Positions 32,438 through 43,658 of a DNA stretch of 64,000 bases are shown here, piece by piece. Numbering within the stretch: position 1 is the stretch's first letter; each line of letters starts with the position of its first letter. The stretch comes from Neurospora intermedia (Eukaryota; Ascomycota; Sordariomycetes; Sordariales; Sordariaceae), in NCBI GenBank assembly GCA_037102815.1, contig BTPP01000012.1, positions 248,001-312,000 of the forward strand. Reading direction: 5' to 3'. Under the pieces are notes generated by a model that made no database searches, was not told the DNA's origin, and was given only the letters and a program-made list of their open reading frames with translations. A program made the position numbers and the translations under genes.

Positions 32438-33273
32438 CCGTGTAATGTATTTGTGTAAGAGGGTTTACTATAGGGAAGAGAAACAGAGATGATATGAAAC
32501 AAACAAAGAGCAATGGGTTAGGGGAGTTAAAACCCCGGTTCAGGACCGACTGTTCATGTTTCTTGTACTATACTTTGCATTTCTCTCGTATATTCCATCA
32601 TGTGTAAATTTAGTAAATGTTCCTTACTCCCGTCCAGATTCTCAAATATCAAACATGGTATCACGCATTTCAAAAAGCTAAAGCCAAAAACGAACTTCTT
32701 CCACATCACACACCCATTGTATTCTTCTTTCCATGACTCGTTTCATCAAAATCTTCTTTTTGAGATGTTCATGTTTGAGGGGGAGTCCTGTAACCGCCAA
32801 TGTCGGAGTCCTGTAACCGCCATGAATATAGTTATACCGGAGTCCTGTAGCCACCATTGTGATATCTCATATCATTCATGTCGTACCATCCATCCGTCTG
32901 CTCGTCCGTCTGTCGATCCGTCCACCCATTTGCACCTATGCAGGCACACGCACGCAATACACCCGACCAACCAAAGTCAGATGCAGCTCAAGACGGGATT
33001 ACCTCTGAGCAGAATGCTGATAAGAGTGAACGTGATAAGAAAGAGAGGAAGAAGCAAGCAAAGCTACTGCCACCAACACTCTCTCCATCACGAACGACCA
33101 CAAGACCAAGCCAAAATGAAAAAGCCAAAACCAAAAAGTAAAGCAAAAGCAACGCGAAAACGCCTCAGACAGTATGATGATGTATATCCACTGTTATCCC
33201 AAAAACCCCTTTGACCACAAACCCCCTTTTCCTCCACAACTAAATGGCCATCGTCACCGAAAAAAGCTCGGTT
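32438..33273. other. Intergenic region between convergent genes
   Basis: 3' flanks of the mitochondrial-protein gene and cys-3. Open frames here are repetitive (Lys-rich or His/Pro-rich) and not credible. Contains the short tandem repeat listed separately. Confidence 0.55.
32782..32856. repeat. Three spaced copies of GGAGTCCTGTAACCGCCA
   Basis: Copies at about 32782-32799, 32805-32822 and 32839-32856; the third differs (TAGCCACCA). About 430 bases past the 3' end of the cys-3 coding region. Confidence 0.85.
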
Positions 33274-35143
33274 TTAGTCCTTCCTCCTCTTCTTGTTGTT
33301 CGAGTCGACGGATTCATCGGAGCTGGGAGAAGAGGTGGAGACGGAGATGGAGCTCTCTTCCCTGGCGCGTTCAGCATCAGCCTTGTCAGCCGCAGCCTCG
33401 GCCTTGTCAGCCGCGGCCGCAGCAGCATCCTTGGAAACCTTGGCAGCGTGGGCTGAGAACTCGCGGAGAAGCTTGAGAATGTCCTCCTTGCTGCCGTGCT
33501 TGTCGGTGACGAGGCCCTTGAGCCACTTGTTCTCCGTCTCGAGAGCCTGGATGCGTCCCTCAAGCTGGGTGACCTTCTCGCTCATCTCCTTGGCCGACTT
33601 TTCGAGCGCCTGCTCGCGCTGCTTCTTCTTGATGCGGAACCGGGCGCTGGCTGCGGTGTTGCGCTTTCGCTTGTCTTCCTCGGCGGCAAGGCGAGAGGCC
33701 TCCTCGAAGCTCATGACGCGAGCGCCGGGAGTGGGGGGAACGGACATGGCATCGCTGGCCTTGCGCTTGGTACCGCCTAGCTGGGGAGGGTTGGCAAGGA
33801 CATAGCCGGGCTGATGGGGGTGCTGAACGTGATGAGACGCATGGTGCTGCGAAACCGGAGGGTAGGCGGCTTGCGGGTTGGGCTGAATGGACTGGAGCTG
33901 GCCTAGAGTGTCTGGGTAGGCCGGGATGGTGGGCGAGGTGTAGGCTGTGCTGAAGTCGCCAAAGTTGAAGTCGGCTGAAGACATTGTGCCATGGTCAGCG
34001 GAGCCGCTCCATACAGAAAGCTTGTTTTGCACCACAGGATGACACAATCTGATATACAAGACAGGGAAATGAAGAGAAGAAAAGCCAGAAAGTTCGCGAA
34101 CGACAATATCCGAATGCCGTCGACATGGAAACGGAAGGCGCAGACTGGGGGGGACTGCGTAGTAACCAAGACGGGTAAGGTGGTTGGCGTCGGCCATTGT
34201 TGATCACCCCTCGTCGATGGTGCAATCCCCCCAAAGTCACGAGAAATGACACCATTCTCAGGGAGCGTTGTCATTTGTCAGCCCCATATTCGGCACTCCC
34301 ACCACCGACCACATACAACCAGGACCATCATTGACAGGTACCTCGACCTCTGTTTCTCCAAACACGCTTCCAATCAAGAAACGGTCCGAGCCATGTGGGC
34401 ATGGACGGAAAAGAGTGGGGGTGACGAACACGCTGCCGGATTCCCGATAAGGAGAAGGGTGCTCTTTGGCGAATGCAGCTGACTGCAGCTAATCGAAGTC
34501 GCGATGGATGGCCCTGATGGTGTTCATCTGCCTCCTTCCCGACCCAGGCCGTCCGGGGTCGTCCGGGTACCACCGCCGCCGTCGCATCACTTTCTTTTTT
34601 GCCTTCTCTTCACAGGACACTTGCCCCTTGTGTGCAGCATCCCGATATGCATCCTCGCCGGTACCTCCCACCACAAGGTATAGAGGTCTTTCCAAGGTGG
34701 GAAACGAGCAGGGTGAGACAAACATGACAACCGAGGAAACACAAAGATATCCCAGACACATGAATGCCATAAATGGATAGAAACAAACAGATATAAGAAT
34801 TTGACAAAGTCGCCAAAAAGAAGAGAAAAGAAAAAAACTAACCCGCAGGAGCAGCAAATTCCAAGCCCTGGTCGAGGCCCGACAGGAAATCGGTCATGAA
34901 GGCATCGGTCGGCACCTCGGGCGATGTCGCCGCAGTCTCAACGGGAGTAGGAGCGACAACAGCATCGGGCTTGACAGGCGGCGCCTGGTAGTCGGTGTTC
35001 TGGCCCGTCTCGTAGTCAAAGAAGTTGGTGTTGGTAAATAGCGCGAGCTCCTCGTCGTTGGGAGCCACGTACTCCTCGACCTGCGGCTCCTGCACATTCA
35101 GGTTGCGCAGGTAGTTGGTGAAGTTGATGCGACTGCCGGCCAT
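33274..35143 (-). CDS. cys-3: CYS-3 bZIP sulfur regulator, with a proposed extra 5' coding exon
   Basis: Core frame 33984-33274 gives exactly 236 residues (start MSSADFNFGDF), the known size of Neurospora CYS-3. The basic region KRNTAASARFRIKKKQRE is followed by a leucine zipper (VTQLEGRIQALETENKWL) and an Ala/Asp/Lys tail. CYS-3 activates sulfur-acquisition genes when sulfur is limiting; MetR is the Aspergillus counterpart. I extend the gene by an exon at 35143-34843 (MAGSRINFTNYLRNLNV, with ALFTNTNFFDYETGQ), joined through an intron 34842-33975 (GTTAGT donor, CTGACC branch, CTTCAG acceptor) to 33974-33274, giving 333 residues in frame. The join skips the usual ATG, which lies inside the intron end. 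An out-of-frame ATG in ACCATGG context sits 8 bases before that ATG. Core identity is secure; the longer form is an inference. Confidence 0.9.
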
Positions 35144-38100
35144 TTTGACGATGGTTTGTGTGGTGTTGTCGGTCGAGTGGTATTCTCTTCAGGGCGCCCT
35201 TGATAACCAAGTTCTTCCTTCTCTTTCTAGAGTGTAGACGGTGTGAACGTCACAACGCTGGCGCGCCTTGCCAGGCGAGTGCTGGAGTAGTGTCGGGGAT
35301 ATGCAGTCGATTGACCTTCCTTGGTTGTTCTGGTGTGTAGTCGAGAAAGAAGGGTAGACTTTGGGAGAGGAGAATGGCGCCGGGATGGTAAATGTTTAAC
35401 TGTGTTGGACGGGATGGAAACTAAGCGTGCGAAGAGACCAGCGCAGGGGCAGCGACGGGGGGGCCGGGAGCGCTGTAGCTGATGACTGGAGGAGTACCAC
35501 GGGGGCGGGGCACTGGAGCCTCTCAAACTGGAGCCTCTTGAGGACCGGACAACTGGAGTCGAATGGGACTCGAATGGGGCCCGGTCCCAGTCGGAGATAT
35601 TGAGACTGGAGCCTTGGACGAAGCCCTGAGCCGCGACTCCTGGTCGAGACAAGTGGGTTTGTTCTTGAATGGGGTCGAATGATTCGGCAGTATGCTCGGA
35701 GACCGTTGTTTCCAGCGAGTCAGCGGCGTGATACTATTGATATGTATTTGGCCGGTAGGCTTTATCGTCAGATGTAGGTTCCAAGGTTGGTCAGGGTTGG
35801 AACTGGAGGGGGCCGTCGTCGGCGGAGGGAAATTTGCAAGGTATGGTCAACGACGGCGACGGGCACGGAGGTGGAGGGAGGAAGAAGGGTTGATTGCAAG
35901 AAAACACACAAATGCCACCCGAATCAGACTTTTTCTAAAAAGCAACGATGTATTGCGATGGTGTTGACTGTGATGTTCAGTTGCTGAGTGTTCAGTCAGG
36001 GTCCGAGTGTCTGTGTGAAGAAAGAGTGTGTGCGTGTCCAGTCGTTGAAGACGGAACCGGGAATGGAACTTGAAAGTGGAAAAGTCGAGAAAGCGAGGAG
36101 CGGCCATCGGCCATGATGACTGGCTGGACTCTTTAGTGGGATGGAGTCGGCGGGGTCCTTTCACTGTGCGATTAGTCAGAGGCCATCCCATCCCACGCTC
36201 TTTGCGCTCACCACCGACCTCATGCACTGCCCTACCCCTGCACTCCCATCGATCCTGCTAACCCAACATGGGCCGACCTACTGTAGTAGGGTTCAGATGT
36301 GGGCGGTAAACGGCGCAAAATTGCCCCCCAACGTGGAAGTAAACTGAAAGAGGGCCACCACCACCATACAATTCTCACCACTCTCACTCTCATCCATATC
36401 ACCGAATGAATGAGCACGGCAGTGTCCTCCGGCCTCCCACGCTGTCCGTACCCTCTTGCTCCTCACGATACCGAATGCTACCAAGAACAAAGACACCCAT
36501 CACGGCAGAGGACGCCATGGCTGGCGGGTTTTCATTTTCATTACAAAGTCGAGTTTACCGCAGTAGCAACTGAATAATCAACGTTGATGTCTTGGGGTAG
36601 AGCGGGTACTTAGGCTGCGCCCTTCGTGTCAGTTTCAAAGGGTCTGACATTCACTTTCTTCCTATTCAAACCCCATTTTGCGCCGGGCTGTCTTTGGTTT
36701 CACCAACGGTGTACTGCTACCAGGGTCAACAAGGTCTCGGTGCTTCCACTTTGAGTTGCGCCGCACGACCGAATGAGATGTTAACTCCGAGGCAACAAAG
36801 AAATGTTGACCACTTCTTTCACCAACTTCGACGCCAGTAATGCCTATCATTCGGTAGTTATAACCTTGCCGGGCCATCGTTTCGGTCGTGTTCTTTTACA
36901 CATTTCCCTCGTGTCCAACCCCTCGTCTGCCTGTATTACTTTGGTTAGTAATCGTCTAAACCCCTTGACCGCACAAGCGTCTTGCTTTCGGATCCAAAAC
37001 AGATCAAGATCCGAGCTCAGGTCCCGCCCCGCTAGGAGGGGTTTCTTCTTCTCAAGGCTTCCCCATGCTGTGTGTTCTTTTGATGCTCCATTGTGCCCCT
37101 AGCACACCGTGACAGGCCCTGAAGAAGAAAAGAGGCCGTTCCCACGAACAATGACACCCCAGATCTGCACGACGATGCATTAGGACGAATTGGCGAGTGA
37201 GAGCCTCCGATTTCCCACGGGTCTTTTGAAGGGCGGACCATTCACATGTCAGGCCTGTATTAATAATCCAATGAGGGACGTCGTGAACCCTGACGACGCT
37301 GCACAGAGCTAAACTCACAAAAGCACCAGAGAATCCCTTGATGGTTCGATTGAATTCAATGCCAACATGCATAGCCGGTAAGCGGTATCAGTAATCGCAA
37401 TAAGCCTGGCTTGACCGCTGTAACATCAAAAGGGTCCGATTTATCAGCAACGAAAACAGACAATCCTATCGTCCCTCCTCTTCCTACTGTAGGTGGTGTA
37501 TGAGATCACAAACTCGCTGTCGTTGACGTCGGTGACCGGCATCCGGCTTAAACAGTAAGAATCACAGTCCGCAATCGGCGGCATTCTATAGGTCAGACCT
37601 CTTTTGCTTGACCAGACTTGGCACTGCGCCCGAGATAAACTTTGGATCAGAGACTTCCAATCGATCGACGATTGCTGTGGAGTTGCCGTTATTCCAGCTC
37701 CTGTTTCAGGGTTCTGTGAGGAACAGGCACAGACGGGCATCACCGGCGCTGGAAGCTCCATCGAGCCGGAGGAGGAGGACGAGGACAAAGGAACAACAAA
37801 GCTGAGGCTTCATGCCGATTCCAATCCTTTTCCGGCGTCTTAACGAAGCGAACGGTTGACCGGGCGTGGAGAGCAATCCATGAGTAAATGTGAGATAACC
37901 GGCCATTGAGGTCAAAAGGCAAGATGATCGTGAAGAGTCGATGACATTCCCGCGACGGCATGTGCCGTGTATTCTTGGCTGGCCTTGGCTGGTCGTGGTC
38001 GAGACGCGCGGCGGGGTGTCAACCCTAGCAGGGAACTGCCAGACAGCTTGCTACCAGCTGTCAGCATCTGGAATCAAAGGAGGACGATGAAGGCGAGAAT

Positions 38101-38567
38101 TGGAGATGGAGGGGAATGAGAACGGAGGGCGATGAAAGCGGACTCGGCGGGTCTCCGGCGGGGTATGTGGTAGGAGACTCCACTAGCCGGGGGTACGTAC
38201 CTGGATCTCGGACGTCGAACGCACGGGCCAGCCGATGCTGCGGCTTTGTTGACCGGCGTCGATCCGGAGACGCTTGTTCACGGCACATGTGGGCCAACAC
38301 GGTAACATCGAGCAGCTCGGTTGTTGACTTTAACGCGGTCTCGACAAACCACCATCCCGACCTCGACAACCCGTCCCGGTCGGCTAAGCCCGGTCCACAA
38401 ATCCACCAGGGCCCGCGAACTGCCAAGCCACGGATCGCGACCATTCAATCTAAGCGAGGCCATCCGAACCCAAACACGCGGCATCCACACAAACTACTCA
38501 GTAAACAACAACGCAACGAGGAGGGAGGAGGGGGCCACCAATCCATGAACCCCAACCCAATCGCAAC
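35144..38567. other. Long divergent intergenic region
   Basis: Upstream of cys-3 (left) and of the CENP-N-like gene (right). Sequence at 35510-35625 repeats CTGGAGCC/CTGGAGTC words. On the minus strand 37761-37444 an open frame starting MELPAPVMPVCACSSQ has some coding flavour (SSIDWKSLIQSLSRAQ), and 37372-37320 reads MHVGIEFNRTIKGFSG before a GTGAGT donor; I could not link them into a gene. No other candidate. Confidence 0.5.
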
Positions 38568-40352
38568 ATGGCGCCCATTTCAATTCCCACCACCGCGCGA
38601 CTGCCCTCCTCCTTACGCGTCGACCCCTCCAACCCAGCCGTCTTCAAGATCCTCAATCGGCTGTCGCGCGCTTCACTCCTCACCCTTGCACTCGACTGGC
38701 TTGACGAGCGCAATCTCGCCCTAGCGGCTCCCTACCTCCGCCAACCCTCCTCCTCCGAATACGACGACGACGATAACGATGACAGAGACGAATATGCCGA
38801 CGACTTCCACCCGCCCGCGCGCTCACTCGAAGCGTTGCAGGAGCTTTACACAAGTTTACAATCGCGAAAGGGATCTAAGAGGGAGGTGATTGACAGGATT
38901 ATTGAGGGGGATTGGCGCCATGGTCTGACGCTGTATCAGCTCGCTATGGCGGACATTCAGTACCTCTACGATCACCCGACATCGCAGAAGTGGGCGGCTT
39001 ATCGGATCATGCCCTTGAAACCATTATCCACAAACGAAGATGAGGAGGACCAACAGCCGGAAGTGGACAAAGAATCGCTCGTTATTCCGCGGTTTCACCC
39101 TTCTACGTTTCTCAAGAATCTCCAAGCGCAGGTACCGCCGGACGTCAAGGCGCATTACAACTTCGACCGCCACCGGACTTTACCTCTGTCGATCCTGCGC
39201 ATTTTCATCCTCGACTCCCCTTACAACACCAGCCTCGGCCTCCAGTCCGGCTCCTCCAAAACTGGCCGCAAAGCAGCAACAACCACCTTTGACACCTCCC
39301 GCACCGTCTACATTGCCTTTCCCGACGCCTCTCCCTACATCTACATCTCCAAACCCCAACTCCTCTCCGGCTCCGCCTCTGCCGCCGGCCTTTCCTCGGC
39401 AACCACAAAGACCACAGGGATCAACACCGCAGCCGGCGAAGCCAAATCCCTCCAGCACTTGCTGTTGGTCGGCATCCCCGCCGCTTTATCCCGTCCCCGC
39501 CAGCGCTTCTCCTTGAAGCCAACCAGCTTAGCGACGCGCAACCTAAACGAGCTTCTGGATCGCCGCGGCGGCGCAAATACCAGGCAAGGAGCAGCGGGCG
39601 GGGGTTGGAGTATCTACGCTGATGAGATGCGCGACAAGGGAAAGGGGAAGAGAGGTAACAGGGAGACGCCGCTTGATACGGTGCTGCCTTCGCCTCCGCT
39701 TTCTGAAGAGGAGGAGGAGGGGGGTGACAAGGAGGAACATGACGGAGCTGCTGGGGGGAGAAATAAGAAGAGGTTGGAGCCGCCGTTGTTGTCGGCTGGC
39801 GCAAAGAGGGAAGAGAGGGAAAAGAAAAGGAGGAAACTAGTGGCTAAAGCGAGGTTCGCTGAGACTGCACGGGTGGGAGACGGGAAAGGTGTGGAGAGGG
39901 TGGATATTATTCTCGAAGACGAGTTTCCTTTTTCCTCTACTTCTTCTTCCTCTTCTTCATCATCTTCCTCCTCCTCTTCGTCTTCGTCACGAGATCGAGA
40001 AAGAGAAAGAGACAGGGACAGGGACAGAGAAAAAGAAAGAGGAAGAGAAAAAGAACGAGACAGAGAACGAGACAAAGAAAGAGACAAAGATACCCCCGGT
40101 GATAGGAGGTCTGGGTCCAGTAGCTCCAGCGGCGTATCAGCAGAAGCGACAGGGAAAGAAAAGGAGGAATGGCGACCAAACGTCAAACTAACCTTCCACG
40201 GCTCGCATGTTTTTGCAGGCATCAGACAGCTGGTTGAGGCGGGGATTGTCGATGGAGAGAGAATGCCGGGGTGGTTGACTGGGGAAGAGGGCGTTACTGT
40301 TGGGAAGGTTAGGGAGGGGAGGATTAGGGGGAATAAGGGAAGTGGTCTTTAA
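38568..40352 (+). CDS. CENP-N/Chl4/Mis15-family kinetochore protein
   Basis: 594 residues, no intron, ATG at 38568. The N-terminus RLPSSLRVDPSNPAVFKILNR followed by LDWLDERNLALAAPYL, and the middle RTLPLSILRIFILDSPYNTS, match the Chl4/CENP-N pattern; this family sits in the inner kinetochore (CCAN), binds centromeric nucleosomes and partners with CENP-L/Iml3. An acidic insert (DDDDNDDRDEYADD, residues about 66-79), a Lys/Arg/Glu-rich stretch, a poly-Ser run (about 463-480) and a long Arg/Asp/Glu/Lys repeat (about 482-515) interrupt the family core. The terminal segment FHGSHVFAGIRQLVEAGI (about residues 545-562) is again family-like. The inserts make it longer than the yeast protein. Confidence 0.85.
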   Translation: MAPISIPTTARLPSSLRVDPSNPAVFKILNRLSRASLLTLALDWLDERNLALAAPYLRQPSSSEYDDDDNDDRDEYADDFHPPARSLEALQELYTSLQSRKGSKREVIDRIIEGDWRHGLTLYQLAMADIQYLYDHPTSQKWAAYRIMPLKPLSTNEDEEDQQPEVDKESLVIPRFHPSTFLKNLQAQVPPDVKAHYNFDRHRTLPLSILRIFILDSPYNTSLGLQSGSSKTGRKAATTTFDTSRTVYIAFPDASPYIYISKPQLLSGSASAAGLSSATTKTTGINTAAGEAKSLQHLLLVGIPAALSRPRQRFSLKPTSLATRNLNELLDRRGGANTRQGAAGGGWSIYADEMRDKGKGKRGNRETPLDTVLPSPPLSEEEEEGGDKEEHDGAAGGRNKKRLEPPLLSAGAKREEREKKRRKLVAKARFAETARVGDGKGVERVDIILEDEFPFSSTSSSSSSSSSSSSSSSSRDRERERDRDRDREKERGREKERDRERDKERDKDTPGDRRSGSSSSSGVSAEATGKEKEEWRPNVKLTFHGSHVFAGIRQLVEAGIVDGERMPGWLTGEEGVTVGKVREGRIRGNKGSGL

Positions 40353-40766
40353 GTTAATGAGAGGGAGCGGGAAGACTGGGGGACGGACCAGAGTCTAGGT
40401 AAAAGGAGGGTTAGGGTTATGAAAAGGGGGTTTCTGTTTGTGTTACACGACATCGATGTGTCCGGGTACAGTAGCAGTAGCAAGTGGCGTTTGGCGTTAG
40501 GAATAGCATCTCGGCCTTCATGAAAGAAGAACTGAACTAGAATCCGCATAGTGGGAAGCACCATTTATGGTATTGTACGGTTTATCTATCAACGAGGGAC
40601 ATGATCACCTGCCATTTCAAATCATGGTGGGTTTCTCGTCGGAACATGAACTTCTTTTCATTCATCAGTTTTATATACCTAACTCAAAAACAACGCCCCA
40701 ACTCCTTTACCTTCTACCTTCCCTTCTCCCCGCCCTCTGCTCATCGTCTCCATCATCTCACCTCAC
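40353..40766. other. Short region between convergent genes
   Basis: 3' flanks of the CENP-N-like and tatD genes. A TTAGGGTTA word at about 40409-40417 is too short to be telomeric. Confidence 0.6.
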
Positions 40767-42446
40767 TCACTCCTCCAACCCAAACACCTTGACAGTATTC
40801 CTCCAAGCGGCCTCACACACCTCCTCCACCGAGATCCCTTTGATCTCCGCGACAATAATCGCAATCCGCTCAATCGTGCACGGCTCATTGCGACCCTTGA
40901 CCATAGCCCCCTCCTCCCATTTCTCCTTCTTGACGACCTTGTACCGCTCAGGCACTTCCGATTCTTTCTTTACGTTCTTGTTCTTTTTTGGCTGTGGAGG
41001 CGGTTGAGGCTGCTTTTTGCGCCGTTCGCGTTTTTGACCCGGTTGTTGTTGGCCACTGGTGTTGGGGTTGGGTGTGGAGGTCCCGCTAACGTCCGGGGTA
41101 CCGCCGTTCCCGACTTCCGCTTCGGTCTGGGGTTCCGTTCCATTACCGTTTAGAGAAACGTCTGCGAGGGCTTTGGTTGCTGCTTCCTCTTCTTCTTCCG
41201 CCTCCTTCTTTTTCCTCGCCTCTTCGTCAGCCTTCTCCTTAGCTTCCGCTTCAGCCTTCTCCTTAGCCTCCCTCTCCCGTGCATAATACTTGACCAAGTA
41301 CTTCCACCCCTCATGACCTCCCCGTACCTCACACCACGGCCCATCCGTCTCCAACATGATTCTATCCAGCCGAATCTGCTTGACAACCGCACAATTCTCC
41401 TCCGTCTTGAAGCTACACCCGTTCACACCAATAAACAGGCCCAAATCCATCAGCTCTTGCATCTCTTCCAGCGTGCCAGTGAAGGAATGCACCACCCCGC
41501 CCTTTTCTAGTCTTTCGAGATTCGGACCAAAGGCTTCCTTGAGACAGTTGACAAAGTCCCGGTGGGCGGCGCGCGAGTGTAGGAAAAGGGGTAGTTGCGG
41601 GGTGAGAGAGGCGGCGAGCGAAAGTTGGGCCCGGAAGGAGTGTAGTTGGATGGTGCGCGAGCAGTAGTGGAGACGGTCGTAGTCGAGGCCGAATTCGCCA
41701 AAGGCAATGAGTCCCCCCTTTGGAGAACGGTTGGAGTCGATGAGGTCAGAGAGGGAGGCGATGAGTTGGGGGGTGCGGACGTGGTCGATTAGAGAAGGGT
41801 CTTCGGGTTGCGGGGCGTCAGGGTCGGGGTCGGCGCAGATGGGGATCGGGGTGGAGGCCGAGTCGGCTGCTGTTTCTGTTTCTGGGACAGTAGCAGGAGA
41901 TTGTTCAGACTCGGAGCCGGATTCGTCGTGGTGCATGTGGTGCGAGGTGGAAAAGATGGAGGAGGAACAGGGGTGGATGCCGGCTGTTGTGTAGACGTGG
42001 TGAGGGAACTCTTGGGCGATTTTGAGGGCGTCGCGAGAGGACTTGAAGCTGGAGCCGGTGACGATGAGCTTGGTGCAGCCTACGTCAATGGCGCGTTGGA
42101 CGACGCCGGCGAGGTCATCGGGGTGGCGCGGCTTGCCGTGGTAGTGGCCGCGGAAGATGGGGTCGGCGAGGTTGATTCCGATCTTTTGTTTGTCACATGT
42201 CGGTTAGTGTATGTTTTGATGGATATGTATGGGTTTTGGTGGTGATGATTATTTGGTGATTGAATGACTTACATCGATGTATCTGGGCTTATAAGTTGAA
42301 GTCTCAGACGGGCCATTGCTCGCCAGGGTAGAGTTGGACGCCATGATTGTCAATGGTGCTGTGATGCTGCAGTTACGGCTGCGCAAGATTGGTGGTCTTG
42401 TAAGGATGTGCAGACTTGGTCGTGAGACACTCAATCTCATCGACAT
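40767..42446 (-). CDS. TatD-family metal-dependent deoxyribonuclease
   Basis: Two exons, 42446-42273 and 42182-40767, give 529 residues; the intron has GTAAGT, a CTAACC branch and AAAAG, and joins RYID to IGINLADPIFRG, the opening motif of eukaryotic TatD. Metal-site motifs follow: GEFGLDYDR (Glu), LPLFLHSRAAH (His), GVVHSFTGT (His) and LETDGPWC (Asp). TatD enzymes are 3'-5' DNases implicated in DNA repair and apoptotic DNA degradation. Two low-complexity inserts lengthen it: about 60 residues after GIHPC and about 130 Lys/Glu/Ala- then Pro/Gln-rich residues before the terminal WEEGAMVKGRNEP. The first ATG gives a basic, possible mitochondrial leader (MSMRLSVSRPSLHILTRPP); an internal MASNSTLAS start would give a cytosolic/nuclear form. 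Confidence 0.9.
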
Positions 42447-43658
42447 AAAGTTTGGTCAAACCCTCAATGTCTTGTCTTCTCTTGCACTTTAAACGCTCAG
42501 ATGAAAACTTGAAACCCTGAAAACGCACGTTTCCCTTCTTCTTCTTCTTAAGTCATCGGACGAGATGAACAGGGTAGTGTGATGTCGTCTTTCACTCAGT
42601 AAGAGTTGGCGGATGGAGAGAGGTCAAGCTTGAATATTGGGACCTGACAGGGGCCATGCTTGGCTTGCTGCAGCTCATCCGCTCAGTCGCTGCAGGGCGC
42701 GCATCCATGATTACTTAAGCACCGTGTTTTTGGGCGGGTTTGGAGGTGCCGATGGCTGGAGTTACGGATCCGCGCGGGTCTGGGATATTGCTAGTGTCAG
42801 ACTGTCAGGCAGCAGGGACGCGATGTAAACAAATGGGTGACACGGCTCTGTGAATATCTGTGAATTATGTCCCAAATTCAAAAGGCAAAAGTGAATAAGT
42901 AATGTTCACGACAATTCACAATTTCCCATTGCTGACGATGATGTAATTTACAGACGCGTCGTTCTGGACGTGTAAAGTGGTGCTAGCGCTGTTAAAAGGT
43001 GGGGTGGCAGCTGCAGTGTTTTGTTTAACATCGGGCCAGGGGAGGGAGGGGACGAGGAGACTTTTGGTGGAGCCCCTCCCCTCCAGCCCCAGGCTACAAC
43101 GCGCTCCAAAAGAACAAAAACTGTAGCAGCCCGCAGTGAGACGCGTCCAGATGCTCCCAGTACTCCAAAATGCACACATACTGCAACTGCGGTGGGTGAC
43201 GCGCTTTTGACGGCCGGCCCATAGAGGTCCCGCATTGGCACTGGCAGGAGTTTCCAGTCCAAGACGAGCGCTAGAAAAGAAGTGGACGCGCCAATCTCGA
43301 AAAACCATCCTTCTCGCTGCCTTCTCCTTCGATCTCTTCTCTCCCTTCCACTTCTCTCCTCCCGTCTCTTCCGTGACTGTGACTACTTCAAGTTACTGTC
43401 CTTCCCTCTCCTCCTCCTAACCATCCCATACTACCCAATTCCCCCAAGACAACTTCGAGATTGCTTGGGCCTATCTTGGTGTTAGTCGTCTTCCTGCTTG
43501 TGCCATTTGTCAGCGTAGTCGAATCCTGTCAACGGCCCAGCAGCAGCAGCACTTCAAGTTCAAGTGTTCTTCTGTTTTGTCTCCTCCATCTTGGTTGTCA
43601 ATAACTGTACTTGTTCTTGTTCCCTCCTCTCAACATTCGCCCCCACACATCAGACATT
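42447..43658. other. Divergent promoter region of tatD and un-24
   Basis: No gene. An ACGCG-type word (GACGCGTC at about 42953-42960; GACGCGTCCAG at about 43140-43150; GACGCGCC at about 43284) recurs three times upstream of un-24. In fungi ACGCGT (MCB) elements drive S-phase transcription of ribonucleotide reductase, so these may be regulatory. The last 350 bases are pyrimidine-rich leader. Confidence 0.55.
42953..42960. promoter_or_regulatory. Possible MCB-like element (contains ACGCGT)
   Basis: Perfect ACGCGT at about 42954-42959, 700 bases upstream of the un-24 ATG, with a second ACGCGT at 43141-43146. The MCB consensus ACGCGT is the binding site of MBF in yeasts and typical of ribonucleotide reductase promoters. 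Function here is inferred. Confidence 0.4.

Noticed and set aside
33985-34197. Upstream extension of the CYS-3 frame to MADANHLTRLGY
   Set aside because: It has no conserved character, and the splice acceptor and branch point lie between it and the basic-leucine-zipper frame.
37444-37788. 114-codon frame on the minus strand
   Set aside because: Its start is TTG-based; from the real ATG the frame has some coding flavour but no splice partner or recognisable family. Noted in the intergenic entry only.
40405-40420. TTAGGGTTA telomere-like word
   Set aside because: Less than two repeats in unique sequence; no sign of a telomere or interstitial array.
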